DNA of 64,000 nucleotides from Mycolicibacterium sp. lyk4-40-TYG-92 (lineage in GTDB: Bacteria; Actinomycetota; Actinomycetes; Mycobacteriales; Mycobacteriaceae). The notes under the pieces are model-generated. The model worked only from the letters and a program-made list of their open reading frames with translations. It ran no database searches and had not been told where the DNA came from. Every line of letters starts with the position of its first letter. The first letter of the stretch is position 1. Shown piece after piece: positions 51,528-63,372 of this stretch. The stretch spans positions 620,001-684,000 of the forward strand of contig NZ_JARVRX010000003.1 of the NCBI RefSeq assembly GCF_030209435.1, read 5' to 3'. Position numbers and translations under genes: made by a program.

Positions 51528-52339
51528 TGCTGCCTGCCCTGATCGCCACCGACGTCGACGGCACGCTGCTCGACACCCATGAGCGCGTGACGCCACGGAC
51601 CCGCGCGGCCGTACAGGCCGCCGTCGCGAACGGTGCCAAGTTCGTGCTCGCCACCGGCCGGCCCCCGCGCTGGATACCACCGGTGGTGGACGCGTTGGGT
51701 TTGGCGCCGATGGCGGTGTGCGCCAACGGCGCAGTGCTCTACGACTCCGCGACGGACCGCATCGTCTCGGCCCACACCCTGAGCCCGGATGCGTTGGGCG
51801 AGTTGGCCGAGATCGCCACCCGGGTGATCCCGGGCGTCGGGCTGGCGGTCGAACGGGTGGGCCGCACAGCATTCGACGAGTCGATGCCGCAGTTCGCGAG
51901 TTCGCCCGGCTACGAGCATGCCTGGCACAACCCGGACAACACCGAGGTGTCGGTCGAGGACATGCTCAGCGTGCCGGCGGTCAAGCTGTTGATCCGCAAG
52001 GCGGGTGCACACAGCGCCGATCTGGCCGCGGCGCTGGCGCCGCACGTCGGCGTCACCGGCGACCTGACCTATTCGACCAACAACGGGCTCATCGAGGTGG
52101 TGCCGCTGGGGATCAGCAAGGCCACCGGAGTGGCCGAGATCATCCGCCCGTTGGGTCTCACCGCCGAGGACGTCGTGACGTTCGGCGATATGCCCAACGA
52201 CATCCCGATGCTGACCTGGGCCGGCCTGGGTGTGGCGATGGGCAATGCGCATCCCGAGGCCCTGGCGGCCGCCGACGAGGTCACCACGACCAACAGCGAC
52301 GACGGCGTGGCGCGGGTCCTCGAACGCTGGTGGCTTTAG
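51524..52339 (+). CDS. HAD-superfamily phosphatase (Cof-like)
   Basis: The protein has 271 residues from GTG 51524, overlapping the PlsC stop (GTGA); ATG 51527 is one codon later. LIATDVDGTLLDTH is HAD motif I, FVLATGRPPRW motif II, and VVTFGDMPNDIPML motif IV, with a C2-type cap between. Such enzymes dephosphorylate sugar phosphates or FMN-like compounds. It ends four bases before the convergent amidase gene. Confidence 0.9.
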   Translation: MMLPALIATDVDGTLLDTHERVTPRTRAAVQAAVANGAKFVLATGRPPRWIPPVVDALGLAPMAVCANGAVLYDSATDRIVSAHTLSPDALGELAEIATRVIPGVGLAVERVGRTAFDESMPQFASSPGYEHAWHNPDNTEVSVEDMLSVPAVKLLIRKAGAHSADLAAALAPHVGVTGDLTYSTNNGLIEVVPLGISKATGVAEIIRPLGLTAEDVVTFGDMPNDIPMLTWAGLGVAMGNAHPEALAAADEVTTTNSDDGVARVLERWWL

Positions 52340-52343
52340 CCCG

Positions 52344-53960
52344 TCAGCTCTGCATCTCGATGCGGCTGAACCGCTCGAGCTGCACCGGCTCCTGCTTCGG
52401 TGGCGGCGGAAGTTCTTGCGGCACACCGTCGATGACGCGTGTGACGATCCCGTTCTCGCGGTCGAAGTTGAGGGTGCCGTGCTGGAAGTTCTGCACGATC
52501 CACTGCGGTTCGGCAATTTCGCCGCTGGTTGGCAGTCCGAGGGCGCCGCGTTCGAATCCCAGTGCGCCCCAGGCGTCGTAGAGGGATCCGGTCAGCGGCT
52601 GGGCGCCGGTGGCGGGCGACCAGTACATGGCGCCGTGGTCGAACGTCGCGTAGCGGGTGTGACCGTCGGCCGCGGCCTCCGGTGAGGTGGCGACGCCGAG
52701 CGGGCCGGACGCGCCGCCCATGGCCTGCCACTTGTCGAAGATGGCACCGCCGCGCAGCATGTCCATCGCGCTGAGGGCGCCCGGCGGGGCGGTGAAAGAT
52801 GCTGCGATGTCGCGCAATTCGCCCATGGCGGCGTAGGCGGCGTTGCCCGGGCAGTCGGTGTTGCCGACGTCGCGGTGGGTGAAGATCGTCGGCAGCGTGG
52901 GCGTCGCGCCGGCGGGGAAATGGGTGAACGAGCCGCCGCCCGACGTCAGTACCACGCTGCCGAGGGGGTTGACGTGGTCCAGGCTCAGCCGCCAGCCGAT
53001 CAGCCGGCCGGTCATCTTGAGCTGCAGCGGGGTCGGGGGCACGGCGTCGAAGTCGCCGAGCATGGCCACACCCCAGGTGTCGACGTTGAAGCCGCCGGTG
53101 TGCGAGCCCTCGACGGGCCGCGTCATCCCGCCGAACCGGCCCTCGAAAACCTGCCCGTACTTGTCGACCAGGGCGTTGTAAGCGATGTCGCACCAACCCA
53201 ATTCGCGGGTGTGGTACTCGTAGATCGACCGGACGATGCCCGCGGAATCCTCGGGCGCGTAGTCGTTGCTGCCGGCGGTGTGGTGCACGATGGCCGCGCG
53301 CACACCCGGGTCGTAGACCGGCTGTCCGCAGCGGACACTCTCGTTGGCGCCCCACTGGGCCCGGCTGATGATGTTCGGCGGCTGGTTCGGCGCCGACACC
53401 GCGGTCGGCTGGAACTGGACGTCGGCCGGTGCCTCCGGCGGACTGATGAGCACCGCTTTCATGCTGGGGCCGAGCGGCTTTTCGACGTCGACGGGGCGGT
53501 ATCCCAGGCCGGGACCCTGCGGCCGGTCGCCGGCGGGCGGCGTGGCCGCGGCTTCGGCGGGCCGGGTCACCGCGATCTGGACGGTCTTGGTGCGGCCGAC
53601 GAACACGGGCTCGGTGCCGCGCGTGGTGGCGCGCGCCTCGCCGACGCCGTCGGGCGCCTCGACCTCGTACCAGGGTCCCCAGGAGCCGTCGGCCTTCTGG
53701 GCGCGCACCCGGGCCGAGGTTCCGGTGAAGTCCGACGCCGTGAGCGCGACCAGGGAGAACGGAGTGTCCTGGTGGATTTCCCGGACGGTCTGTCCGCCAC
53801 CGACGCCGGCCAGTGGCTGCGTGTGGAGCTCCGGCGCCGACGGCTTGTCGTCCGTCAGACCGGGGATACCGGGAATGCCGCCGACGGCCAACGGCACCAT
53901 CACGACGGTCGCCGCCACGGCGGACAACAGTATTGACGGTGCGGGACGACGGCGCGGCAC
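52344..53960 (-). CDS. N-acetylmuramoyl-L-alanine amidase with LGFP repeats
   Basis: The protein has 538 residues. A signal peptide (residues 1-27) precedes a linker, then a type 2 amidase/PGRP domain near residues 200-380, with AIVHHTAGS, YEYHTRELGWCDIAYN and IFTHRDVGNTDCPG. The C-terminal 110 residues hold LGFP-type repeats (GPLGVATSPEAA, ERGALGLPTSGE) that bind arabinogalactan or peptidoglycan. It resembles Rv3811. The role is cell-wall remodelling. Confidence 0.88.
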   Translation of the reverse strand: MPRRRPAPSILLSAVAATVVMVPLAVGGIPGIPGLTDDKPSAPELHTQPLAGVGGGQTVREIHQDTPFSLVALTASDFTGTSARVRAQKADGSWGPWYEVEAPDGVGEARATTRGTEPVFVGRTKTVQIAVTRPAEAAATPPAGDRPQGPGLGYRPVDVEKPLGPSMKAVLISPPEAPADVQFQPTAVSAPNQPPNIISRAQWGANESVRCGQPVYDPGVRAAIVHHTAGSNDYAPEDSAGIVRSIYEYHTRELGWCDIAYNALVDKYGQVFEGRFGGMTRPVEGSHTGGFNVDTWGVAMLGDFDAVPPTPLQLKMTGRLIGWRLSLDHVNPLGSVVLTSGGGSFTHFPAGATPTLPTIFTHRDVGNTDCPGNAAYAAMGELRDIAASFTAPPGALSAMDMLRGGAIFDKWQAMGGASGPLGVATSPEAAADGHTRYATFDHGAMYWSPATGAQPLTGSLYDAWGALGFERGALGLPTSGEIAEPQWIVQNFQHGTLNFDRENGIVTRVIDGVPQELPPPPKQEPVQLERFSRIEMQS

Positions 53961-54044
53961 AGCGCGAATGTTACGTATGTGTCAGCTGTTACCCGTGTTT
54001 CGACACGGGTTGCCTGGCTGTCAATTCTCTGCGAGACGCCGCAA

Positions 54045-54079
54045 CGGCACCGCAGAGCCTTGTGGCTTCTGCGGTGCCG
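54045..54079 (-). terminator. terminator after pirG
   Basis: A 12-bp perfect stem (54045-54056 with 54068-54079) continues as GCC/GGC around a small loop, 35 bases past the pirG stop on the minus strand. It may serve as the boundary with the amidase gene. Confidence 0.65.
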
Positions 54080-54113
54080 TCTCGGTTACAGGTCTTCAGT
54101 TATGTGATGGATG

Positions 54114-55109
54114 TCAGACCGCGGGGGCCGGCAGGGCCGGTGCCGCCGCGGCGGCTGCCGCGGGGGCAGCCTGAGCGGACTTCACCGCTGACGTGATGGC
54201 CGGTACGACCATGCCCTTCAGCAGATCGATCGCCTGGGTCGCGCCCAGCTGGTTGGCCGCGCTGGTCAGGTCGCTGATCAGTCCGCCGCCACCGCTGCTC
54301 GGGGCCGCGCCGAGGCCGAGGCCGTCGCCGCCACCCAGACCGACCGACGGATCGCCGAGGATCGGGTAGCTGCCACCGAGGCCCTGGCCGGGGCCGAGGC
54401 CCAGGCTTGCGTTGGGATCGGTCATCGGCATGCCGGCGGCGCCGAGCCCCGCCGGGTTCGCGCTGATCGACGGCGTCGTCAGACCCGTGGCGTTCAGGCC
54501 GGGAGCGGTCAGCCCGGGCGTGCTCACGCTCGGGAGGGTCGCGCCCTGGGTCGTGAGACCGGCGCTGGGCAGGCCGCCCAGGCCCGGGGTCAGCGCCGAC
54601 GGGCTGGTGGTGCCCAGACCGGCCGGCGGGGTCAGGCCGGGCGCGGTCGCCCCGGTCGGCGGGGTCAGTCCGGGTGCGGTCAGACCGGTCGACGGGGTGG
54701 TGCCCAGACCCGGGGTCAGGCCCGCGGGCGGAGTGAGCCCACCCGCTGCCGGCGTCAGGCCGGTCGGCGGCGTGAGGCCGGGGGTGCCGAGGCCGGGGGT
54801 GGTGCCGAGGCCGGGGGTCAGGCCGGTCTGCGGCGACAGGCCACCGGTCAGCGGGCTGGGGGAGCTCGCGGCCCCGCCCATGAGGTTCGGCAGGTTGACG
54901 CCGAACTGGGACAGGCCCTGCGACAGCGCGGACATGACCTCGTTGGGGAGGTCGGTCACGAGCGCGGCCTGGACGAATTCCCGGTGCTGCGGAGTCGGGG
55001 TTGCCGGGGTCATCTCGGCGACCGCCACGAGTGCGATCGGACTTGCGACGGCCACGGCGGCGACTGCGCTCATGGCTGTCGAGAGCTTGCGTCGACGTCG
55101 GTTAGGCAC
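54114..55109 (-). CDS. erp: exported repetitive protein Erp (PirG)
   Basis: The protein has 331 residues from GTG 55109 (VPNRRRRKLSTAMSAVAA). A signal peptide is followed by ALVTDLPNEVMSALSQGLSQ, nearly the known Erp sequence. The centre is a run of PGLTP/GLTPP-type five-residue repeats, lengthened here compared with the Mtb repeats. The C-terminal Gly-rich part with LGATQAIDLLKGMVVP and an Ala/Pro tail closes it. Erp is a surface virulence-related protein in pathogens; saprophytes also have it. Confidence 0.92.
   Translation of the reverse strand: MPNRRRRKLSTAMSAVAAVAVASPIALVAVAEMTPATPTPQHREFVQAALVTDLPNEVMSALSQGLSQFGVNLPNLMGGAASSPSPLTGGLSPQTGLTPGLGTTPGLGTPGLTPPTGLTPAAGGLTPPAGLTPGLGTTPSTGLTAPGLTPPTGATAPGLTPPAGLGTTSPSALTPGLGGLPSAGLTTQGATLPSVSTPGLTAPGLNATGLTTPSISANPAGLGAAGMPMTDPNASLGLGPGQGLGGSYPILGDPSVGLGGGDGLGLGAAPSSGGGGLISDLTSAANQLGATQAIDLLKGMVVPAITSAVKSAQAAPAAAAAAAPALPAPAV
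54540..54845 (-). repeat. PGLTP-type repeats in erp
   Basis: Degenerate 15-base units encode Pro-Gly-Leu-Thr/Ala motifs. Copy number is a well-known source of length difference among erp alleles. Confidence 0.7.
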
Positions 55110-56546
<1,437 letters not shown>

Positions 56547-56551
56547 AGACC

Positions 56552-58501
56552 ATGAGCGACATCCCGTCCGGCGCGTTGGCGTCGGGAGAGTCCCGTGCGG
56601 TGAGCCTGCTGTCGCGGGTCATCCTGCCCCGTCCGGGTGAGCCCCTCGACGTCCGCAAGCTGTACATCGAGGAGTCGTCCACCAACGCCCGGCGCGCGCA
56701 CGCCCCGACCCGCACCACGCTGGAAATCGGTGGGGAGTCCGAGGTTTCGTTCGCCACCTACTTCAACGCGTTCCCGGCCAGCTACTGGCGTCGCTGGTCG
56801 ATCCTGACCTCCGTGGTGCTGCGCGTCGAGCTGACCGGCAGTGCCCGTGTCGACGTCTACCGGTCGAAGGCGACCGGTGCGCGAATCACGGTGGGCGGCA
56901 GCGAAATCGCCAGTGGCGACGACGGCCTCCCCGCGGTGGTGGAGTTCGAGATCGGCCTGGAGCCGTTCGAGGACGGCGGCTGGATCTGGTTCGACATCAC
57001 CACGGACAGTGCGGTGACGGTACACAACGCCGGCTGGTACGCCCCCGTGGAAGCGCCCGGGCGGGCGAACATCACGGTCGGCATCCCGACCTTCAACCGT
57101 CCCGCGGACGCCGTCAACGCGCTCGCGGCGCTGACGTCGGATCCGTTGGTGGACCAGGTGATCGGTGCGGTCATCGTGTCCGATCAGGGTGCGAACAAGG
57201 TCAAGGACCATCCGGACTTCGCGGCCGCGGCGGCCCCTCTGGCGGACCGGCTGGCCATCCACAACCAGCCGAACCTCGGTGGCTCCGGCGGCTACAGCCG
57301 CGTGATGTACGAAGCGCTGAAACACACTGACTGCGAACAGATTCTGTTCATGGACGACGACATTCGCGTCGAGCCGGACTCGATCCTGCGGGCGCTGGCC
57401 CTCAGCCGTTTCGCCAAGAAGCCGACGTTGATCGGTGGGCAGATGCTCAACCTGCAGGAGCCCTCGCACCTGCACGTCATGGGTGAGATGGTCGACGCGG
57501 CGAACTTCATGTGGACGCACGCCATCAACGCCGAGTACGACCACAACTTCGCGAAGTATCCCCTCGCCGACGAGGAGGAGTACCGCAGCCGAATCCTGCA
57601 CCGCCGCATCGACGTCGACTACAACGGCTGGTGGATGTGCATGATCCCGCGCGCGGTGGCCGAGGAACTGGGGCAGCCGCTGCCGCTGTTCATCAAGTGG
57701 GACGACGCGGACTACGGACTGCGTGCGGGCGAGCACGGCTACCCGACGGTGACGCTGCCCGGCGCGGCGATCTGGCACATGGCGTGGAGCGACAAGGACG
57801 ACGCCATCGACTGGCAGGCGTACTTCCACTTGCGCAACCGCCTCGTCGTGGCAGCGCTGCACTGGGACGGCAACATCCGTGGCCTGGTTGCGAGCCACTT
57901 CAAGGCGACCATGAAACACCTTCTGTGCCTTGAGTATTCGACGGTGGCCATCCAGAACCGGGCGATGGACGACTTCCTCGCCGGGCCGGACAACCTGTTC
58001 ACGATCCTCGAGTCCGCGCTGCCCGAGGTGCGGGCCATGCGTACCGAGTACCCGGACGCCGTGGTGCTGGAGAGCGCGACCACATTGCCGGCGCCGTCGG
58101 ACAAGAAGTGGCGCCGGAAGGTCAAGATTCCCACCAGCCTGCCGTCGATCGCGGTGCGGCTGAGTCGCGGCGTCATCCACCAGCTCAAGCCTCACGATCC
58201 GGAACACCATGTGCGGCCGCAGATCAACGTCGCCACCCAGGACGCCCGGTGGTTCTCGTTGTGCATGGTCGACGGTGTCACCGTCACCACCGCCGACGGC
58301 CGCGGCGTCGTCTATCGCCAGCGTGACCGCGAGAAGATGTTCGAGTTGCTGCGCGAATCGGTCAAGCGCCAGATTCAGCTGACCCGGAAGTTCAACCGCA
58401 TGCGGAAGGTCTACCGCAACGCGTTGCCGGAGCTGACGAGCAAGGAGAAGTGGGAGACCGTGCTGTTGGCCTCCCAGCCCGAATCGGCTGGTGCCCGGTG
58501 A
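56552..58501 (+). CDS. glfT2: galactofuranosyltransferase GlfT2
   Basis: The protein has 649 residues. The N-terminal beta-barrel domain precedes a GT2/GT-A domain near residue 170 with NITVGIPTFNRPADA, the metal DDD in ILFMDDDIRVE, and the catalytic loop KWDDADYGLRAGEHG with the following WHMAW. A helical C terminus follows. It polymerises alternating beta-1,5 and beta-1,6 Galf. Its stop overlaps the phosphatase gene by GTGA. Confidence 0.96.
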   Translation: MSDIPSGALASGESRAVSLLSRVILPRPGEPLDVRKLYIEESSTNARRAHAPTRTTLEIGGESEVSFATYFNAFPASYWRRWSILTSVVLRVELTGSARVDVYRSKATGARITVGGSEIASGDDGLPAVVEFEIGLEPFEDGGWIWFDITTDSAVTVHNAGWYAPVEAPGRANITVGIPTFNRPADAVNALAALTSDPLVDQVIGAVIVSDQGANKVKDHPDFAAAAAPLADRLAIHNQPNLGGSGGYSRVMYEALKHTDCEQILFMDDDIRVEPDSILRALALSRFAKKPTLIGGQMLNLQEPSHLHVMGEMVDAANFMWTHAINAEYDHNFAKYPLADEEEYRSRILHRRIDVDYNGWWMCMIPRAVAEELGQPLPLFIKWDDADYGLRAGEHGYPTVTLPGAAIWHMAWSDKDDAIDWQAYFHLRNRLVVAALHWDGNIRGLVASHFKATMKHLLCLEYSTVAIQNRAMDDFLAGPDNLFTILESALPEVRAMRTEYPDAVVLESATTLPAPSDKKWRRKVKIPTSLPSIAVRLSRGVIHQLKPHDPEHHVRPQINVATQDARWFSLCMVDGVTVTTADGRGVVYRQRDREKMFELLRESVKRQIQLTRKFNRMRKVYRNALPELTSKEKWETVLLASQPESAGAR

Positions 58502-59079
58502 GCCTCGAAGGCGCCGGAGGCATTGAGGACGAAGTCATTGCTGACGCCCCGCGCGGTGAGGACGCCATCCTGGTCGGCGTTCAGTCCGCGCTGACCGGTC
58601 GTCCCGGTGTCCTCGCCGGTGCCCGGGTGCTGTCGTACTTCGGTGAGCACAGCCTGGGCTGGTTCGCGGTCTGCGGTCTGGGCGCGCTGCTGCAACCGCA
58701 GCGCCGCCGGGCCTGGGTGACGGCCGGTGTCGGCACCTTCTTCGCGCATGCGGCTGCCGTGCTGATCAAGCGGGTGGTGAAGCGGGAACGCCCGCAGCAC
58801 CCCGCCATCGCCGTCAACGTCGGCACCCCGAGCCGCCTGAGCTTCCCGTCGGCGCACGCGACGTCGACCGCCGCCGCCGCGATCCTCATCGGCCGGGCCA
58901 CAGGCCTGCCGCTGCCATGGTTCCTGGTACCGCCGATGGCGTTGTCGCGCTTGGTTCTCGGCGTGCACTACCCCTCTGACGTGCTCACCGGTGTCGTGGT
59001 GGGAACCGTGGTCGCCGAATCGGTCGGGGCAGTCTCCGATCGATCGGCCAAAGCGCGAGCTGCAGGGGTGAAGGCATGA
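58498..59079 (+). CDS. PAP2-type phosphatase for decaprenylphosphoryl-5-phosphoribose
   Basis: The protein has 193 residues from GTG 58498. PAP2 motifs are LIKRVVKRERPQHP, SFPSAHATSTA and SRLVLGVHYPSDV. The position between glfT2 and ubiA makes it the probable DPPR phosphatase of arabinan precursor synthesis (Rv3807c-like). About four membrane segments. It overlaps ubiA by four bases (ATGA). Confidence 0.9.
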   Translation: MSLEGAGGIEDEVIADAPRGEDAILVGVQSALTGRPGVLAGARVLSYFGEHSLGWFAVCGLGALLQPQRRRAWVTAGVGTFFAHAAAVLIKRVVKRERPQHPAIAVNVGTPSRLSFPSAHATSTAAAAILIGRATGLPLPWFLVPPMALSRLVLGVHYPSDVLTGVVVGTVVAESVGAVSDRSAKARAAGVKA

Positions 59080-59990
59080 CCGAACAGACGCAGGAGCTGG
59101 GTCCGCCCAAGAATCTGGCGGCCGGCATCGTCAAGGCGCTGCGGCCGCGGCAGTGGGTGAAGAACGTCCTGGTCCTGGCTGCACCGCTGGCGTCGCTCGG
59201 CGGCGGGGCGCACTACAGCTACACCGAGGTGTTCAAGGCCGTCGGTGTCGCGTTCGTGGTGTTCTGTATGGCCGCTTCGTGTATCTACCTCATCAACGAC
59301 GCCCGGGACGTCGAGGCCGACCGGGTCCATCCGACCAAGCAGTACCGGCCGATCGCCGCCGGCGTCGTCTCGGTACAGCTGGCCTACTCGCTGGCCATCG
59401 TGCTGGGCGTCGCGTCGCTGGCCATCTCGTGGTGGCTCACGCCGAGCCTGGCGATCGTCATGGCGGTGTATCTCGCGACGCAGCTGGCCTACTGCTTCGG
59501 CCTCAAACACCAAGCGGTGCTGGACATCTGCATCAACTCGTCGGGCTTCCTGATCCGTGCCATCGCCGGTGGCGCGGCCGCCGGGATCCCGCTGTCCAAG
59601 TGGTTCCTGCTGGTGTTCGCGTTCGGCTCGCTGTTCATGTCGGCCGGAAAGCGTTACGCCGAACTGCAACTCGCCGAACGCACCGGCGCCAAGATTCGCA
59701 AGGCGCTGGAGTCCTACACCAGCAGTTACCTGCGGTTCGTCTGGACGCTGTCGGCGACCGCCGTGGTGCTTTGCTACGGCCTGTGGGCCTTCGAGGGCAA
59801 CAAGGGCCCGTGGTTCGCCGTGTCGATGGTGCCGTTCACCATCGCGATCCTGCGCTACGCCGTCGACGTCGACAGCGGCGCCGCCGGTGAACCCGAGGAG
59901 ATCGTGCTGAACGACCGCGTGCTGCAGCTGCTGGGCGTCGCCCTGGTCGCGACGCTCGTCGCCGCGATTCTGCCCGGACTGATCCGGTGA
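59076..59990 (+). CDS. ubiA: decaprenyl-phosphate phosphoribosyltransferase (UbiA fold)
   Basis: The protein has 304 residues with about eight membrane helices. The first aspartate motif is INDARDVEADRVHP, followed by KQYRPIAAG. The second is in AGKRYAELQLAERTG. It joins phosphoribosyl pyrophosphate to decaprenyl phosphate, the first step toward the arabinose donor DPA. It overlaps aftB by GTGA, continuing the coupled operon. Confidence 0.95.
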   Translation: MTEQTQELGPPKNLAAGIVKALRPRQWVKNVLVLAAPLASLGGGAHYSYTEVFKAVGVAFVVFCMAASCIYLINDARDVEADRVHPTKQYRPIAAGVVSVQLAYSLAIVLGVASLAISWWLTPSLAIVMAVYLATQLAYCFGLKHQAVLDICINSSGFLIRAIAGGAAAGIPLSKWFLLVFAFGSLFMSAGKRYAELQLAERTGAKIRKALESYTSSYLRFVWTLSATAVVLCYGLWAFEGNKGPWFAVSMVPFTIAILRYAVDVDSGAAGEPEEIVLNDRVLQLLGVALVATLVAAILPGLIR

Positions 59991-61990
59991 TCGACTCGCC
60001 CGCTCGGCAATTGCTGCGCGGGCCGGTCTTCCCGTATGGCCGGGCCGCGCGGATCAGCCTGTGGTCGAGCGTCGTGGTGTCCGCCGCGCTGTTCGGCTGG
60101 GGCGCCTGGCAGCGCCGCTGGATCGCGGACGACGGCCTCATCGTGTTGCGCACGGTGCGGAACCTGTTGGCCGGCAACGGTCCCGTCTTCAACGTCGGTG
60201 AGCGCGTCGAGTCCAACACCTCGACGCTGTGGACCTATCTGGTCACCGCCGGGGCCTGGATCGGTGGCTCGGTGCAACTCGAGTACGTGGTCCTGGTCCT
60301 GGCTCTGACGCTGAGCGTGGCGGGCCTGGTCTTCGCGATGCTCGGCACCGGCCGGCTGTACGCCCCTGGACTGCGGGGCCGCCGCGCGCTGTTGGTCCCG
60401 GCCGGCGCCCTCGTCTACATGGCCGTGCCGCCCGCGCGCGACTTCGCCACGTCGGGCCTGGAGAACGGCCTGATCATGGCCTATCTGGGGCTGCTCTGGT
60501 GGATGATGGTGTGCTGGGCACAGAGTTCGATTGTTCCCCGCGTGCCCGGACCCGAGGGCCGCGAGGCCGACGACAACGTCACGAGTGCCTGGTTCGACGG
60601 CGCCCTGGCCTGTCTGGCCGGCCTGTCGGTCCTGGTGCGTCCGGAGCTGGCGCTCATCGGGGGCGTGGCGTTGGTCATGTTGCTGGTTGCCGCTCGTGGC
60701 AAGCGCCGTCGCCTGATCGTGCTGGTGGCCGGGGGTTTGCTGCCGATCGCCTATGAGATTTTCCGGATGGGCTATTACGGCCTGCTGGTGCCGATCACCG
60801 CGCTCGCAAAGGACGCCACCGGCTCCAAGTGGCAGCAGGGCTTCGTCTACCTCAGCAACTTCAACGGGCCCTACCTGTTGTGGATCCCGGCGGTGCTGGC
60901 CGCCGCGCTCGCGATTGTGTTGTTCGTCACTCACAGCCGGCCGTGGTGGGGCCAAGCCGCGCCGCGCGGCTACAGCACGTTGGCGCGCCGGATTCAAAGT
61001 CCTACTGCCGTAGTGATTTTCATGGCCGGCAGCGGCCTGGTGCAGGGGCTGTACTGGCTGCGCCAGGGCGGTGACTTCATGCATGGCCGGGTGTTGTTGG
61101 TTCCGCTGTTCTGCCTGGTCATCCCGGTTGCGGTGATTCCGATCGTGCTTCCCGACGGCAGGAACATCGCCCGCGAGGTCGGCTACGCGCTGGCCGGTAC
61201 GACGACGGCCCTTTGGCTGGCGGTGGTCGGTTGGTCGCTGTGGGCAGCCAACTCGCCGGGGCTGGGGTACGACGCCACCCGGGTCACCTACTCCGGCATC
61301 GTCGACGAACGGCGCTTCTACTCGCAGGCCACCGGCCATGCGCATCCGCTGACGGCGGCGGACTACCTCGACTACCCGCGCATGCGGGCGGTGCTCACTG
61401 CCATCGACAACACCCCGGTGGGTGCGCTGCTGTTGCCGTCGGGCAACTACGACCAATGGGACGTGGTTCCGGCCATGCCGCCGCCGGTCCCGGACCCGAA
61501 GTCGCCACCGCCGCCAAACTGGTTCGAAAAAGGGCCGCACACGGTCTTTTTCACCAACCTGGGCATGATGGGCATGAACCTGCCGCTCGAGGTCCGGGTG
61601 ATCGACCAGATCGGTCTGGCGAACCCGCTGGCCGCTCACACGGCACGGCTGGATGACGCCCGCATCGGTCACGACAAGGACCTGTTCCCGGACTGGGCGG
61701 TCGCCGAGGGGCCGTTCCTGCGCAAGCGCCCGTGGATTCCGACGTACCTGGACGAGGACTGGGTGGCCCAGGCTGCGGTCGCCCTGACGTGCCCGGAGAC
61801 CGAGACGATGCTGAGCTCGGTGCGCGCGCCGATGGGGTTCCACCGGTTCATGTCAAATCTGGTACACGCGTTCACATTTACGCGTTACCGGATCGATCGC
61901 GTGCCGTTATACGAGCTGCACCGGTGCGGACTCGATGTGCCTCCGAGGCTGTCGACCCCTTACACTGGCTTACCGGCTACCGGTCCGTAG
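59987..61990 (+). CDS. aftB: terminal arabinofuranosyltransferase AftB
   Basis: The protein has 667 residues from GTG 59987. It is a GT-C enzyme with about ten membrane spans in the first 430 residues. An early periplasmic loop has RRWIADDGLIVLRTVRNLL, holding the conserved Asp pair, and a C-terminal soluble carbohydrate-binding-like part follows. It adds the terminal beta-1,2-arabinose to arabinan. Last gene of the coupled galactan-arabinan run; a 163-base gap leads to fbpA. Confidence 0.94.
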   Translation: MIDSPARQLLRGPVFPYGRAARISLWSSVVVSAALFGWGAWQRRWIADDGLIVLRTVRNLLAGNGPVFNVGERVESNTSTLWTYLVTAGAWIGGSVQLEYVVLVLALTLSVAGLVFAMLGTGRLYAPGLRGRRALLVPAGALVYMAVPPARDFATSGLENGLIMAYLGLLWWMMVCWAQSSIVPRVPGPEGREADDNVTSAWFDGALACLAGLSVLVRPELALIGGVALVMLLVAARGKRRRLIVLVAGGLLPIAYEIFRMGYYGLLVPITALAKDATGSKWQQGFVYLSNFNGPYLLWIPAVLAAALAIVLFVTHSRPWWGQAAPRGYSTLARRIQSPTAVVIFMAGSGLVQGLYWLRQGGDFMHGRVLLVPLFCLVIPVAVIPIVLPDGRNIAREVGYALAGTTTALWLAVVGWSLWAANSPGLGYDATRVTYSGIVDERRFYSQATGHAHPLTAADYLDYPRMRAVLTAIDNTPVGALLLPSGNYDQWDVVPAMPPPVPDPKSPPPPNWFEKGPHTVFFTNLGMMGMNLPLEVRVIDQIGLANPLAAHTARLDDARIGHDKDLFPDWAVAEGPFLRKRPWIPTYLDEDWVAQAAVALTCPETETMLSSVRAPMGFHRFMSNLVHAFTFTRYRIDRVPLYELHRCGLDVPPRLSTPYTGLPATGP

Positions 61991-62135
61991 TTTCAGCGCA
62001 TGAGCGCTGGCACGGTCTGAAGCGTAGGTAACGCCGGTGAACCATGCGGCGATAACCACTCGGGCGTGTGCGCCCGGCCTGATCGTCACCTCAACGGCAG
62101 AGGCGGGGATGAGGGTTGTCCGTACGCCGTCATAG

Positions 62136-63155
<1,020 letters not shown>

Positions 63156-63194
63156 GCGTCCTGACTTGAGGTAAGACCTCTGGCAACAACTCGC

Positions 63195-63232
63195 ACTGGC
63201 GGCGGCGACCTTCACGGGTCGTCGCCGCCAGT
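63195..63232 (+). terminator. fbpA terminator
   Basis: A 16-bp stem (63195-63210 with 63217-63232, one G-U-type mismatch) and a six-base loop lie 39 bases past the stop. Confidence 0.75.
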
Positions 63233-63372
63233 CGTTTACGCGGGGGTAGACGAAAATCACCCCTTCTGCCGGCAACGTTCCCCCCGCTTGTCCGGGACAT
63301 CCGTCGAGGTGATGTGGTTCACTACAACGCGGGTTCAGGACGCTCGACGACACACGACAGGTGAGGTTGGTT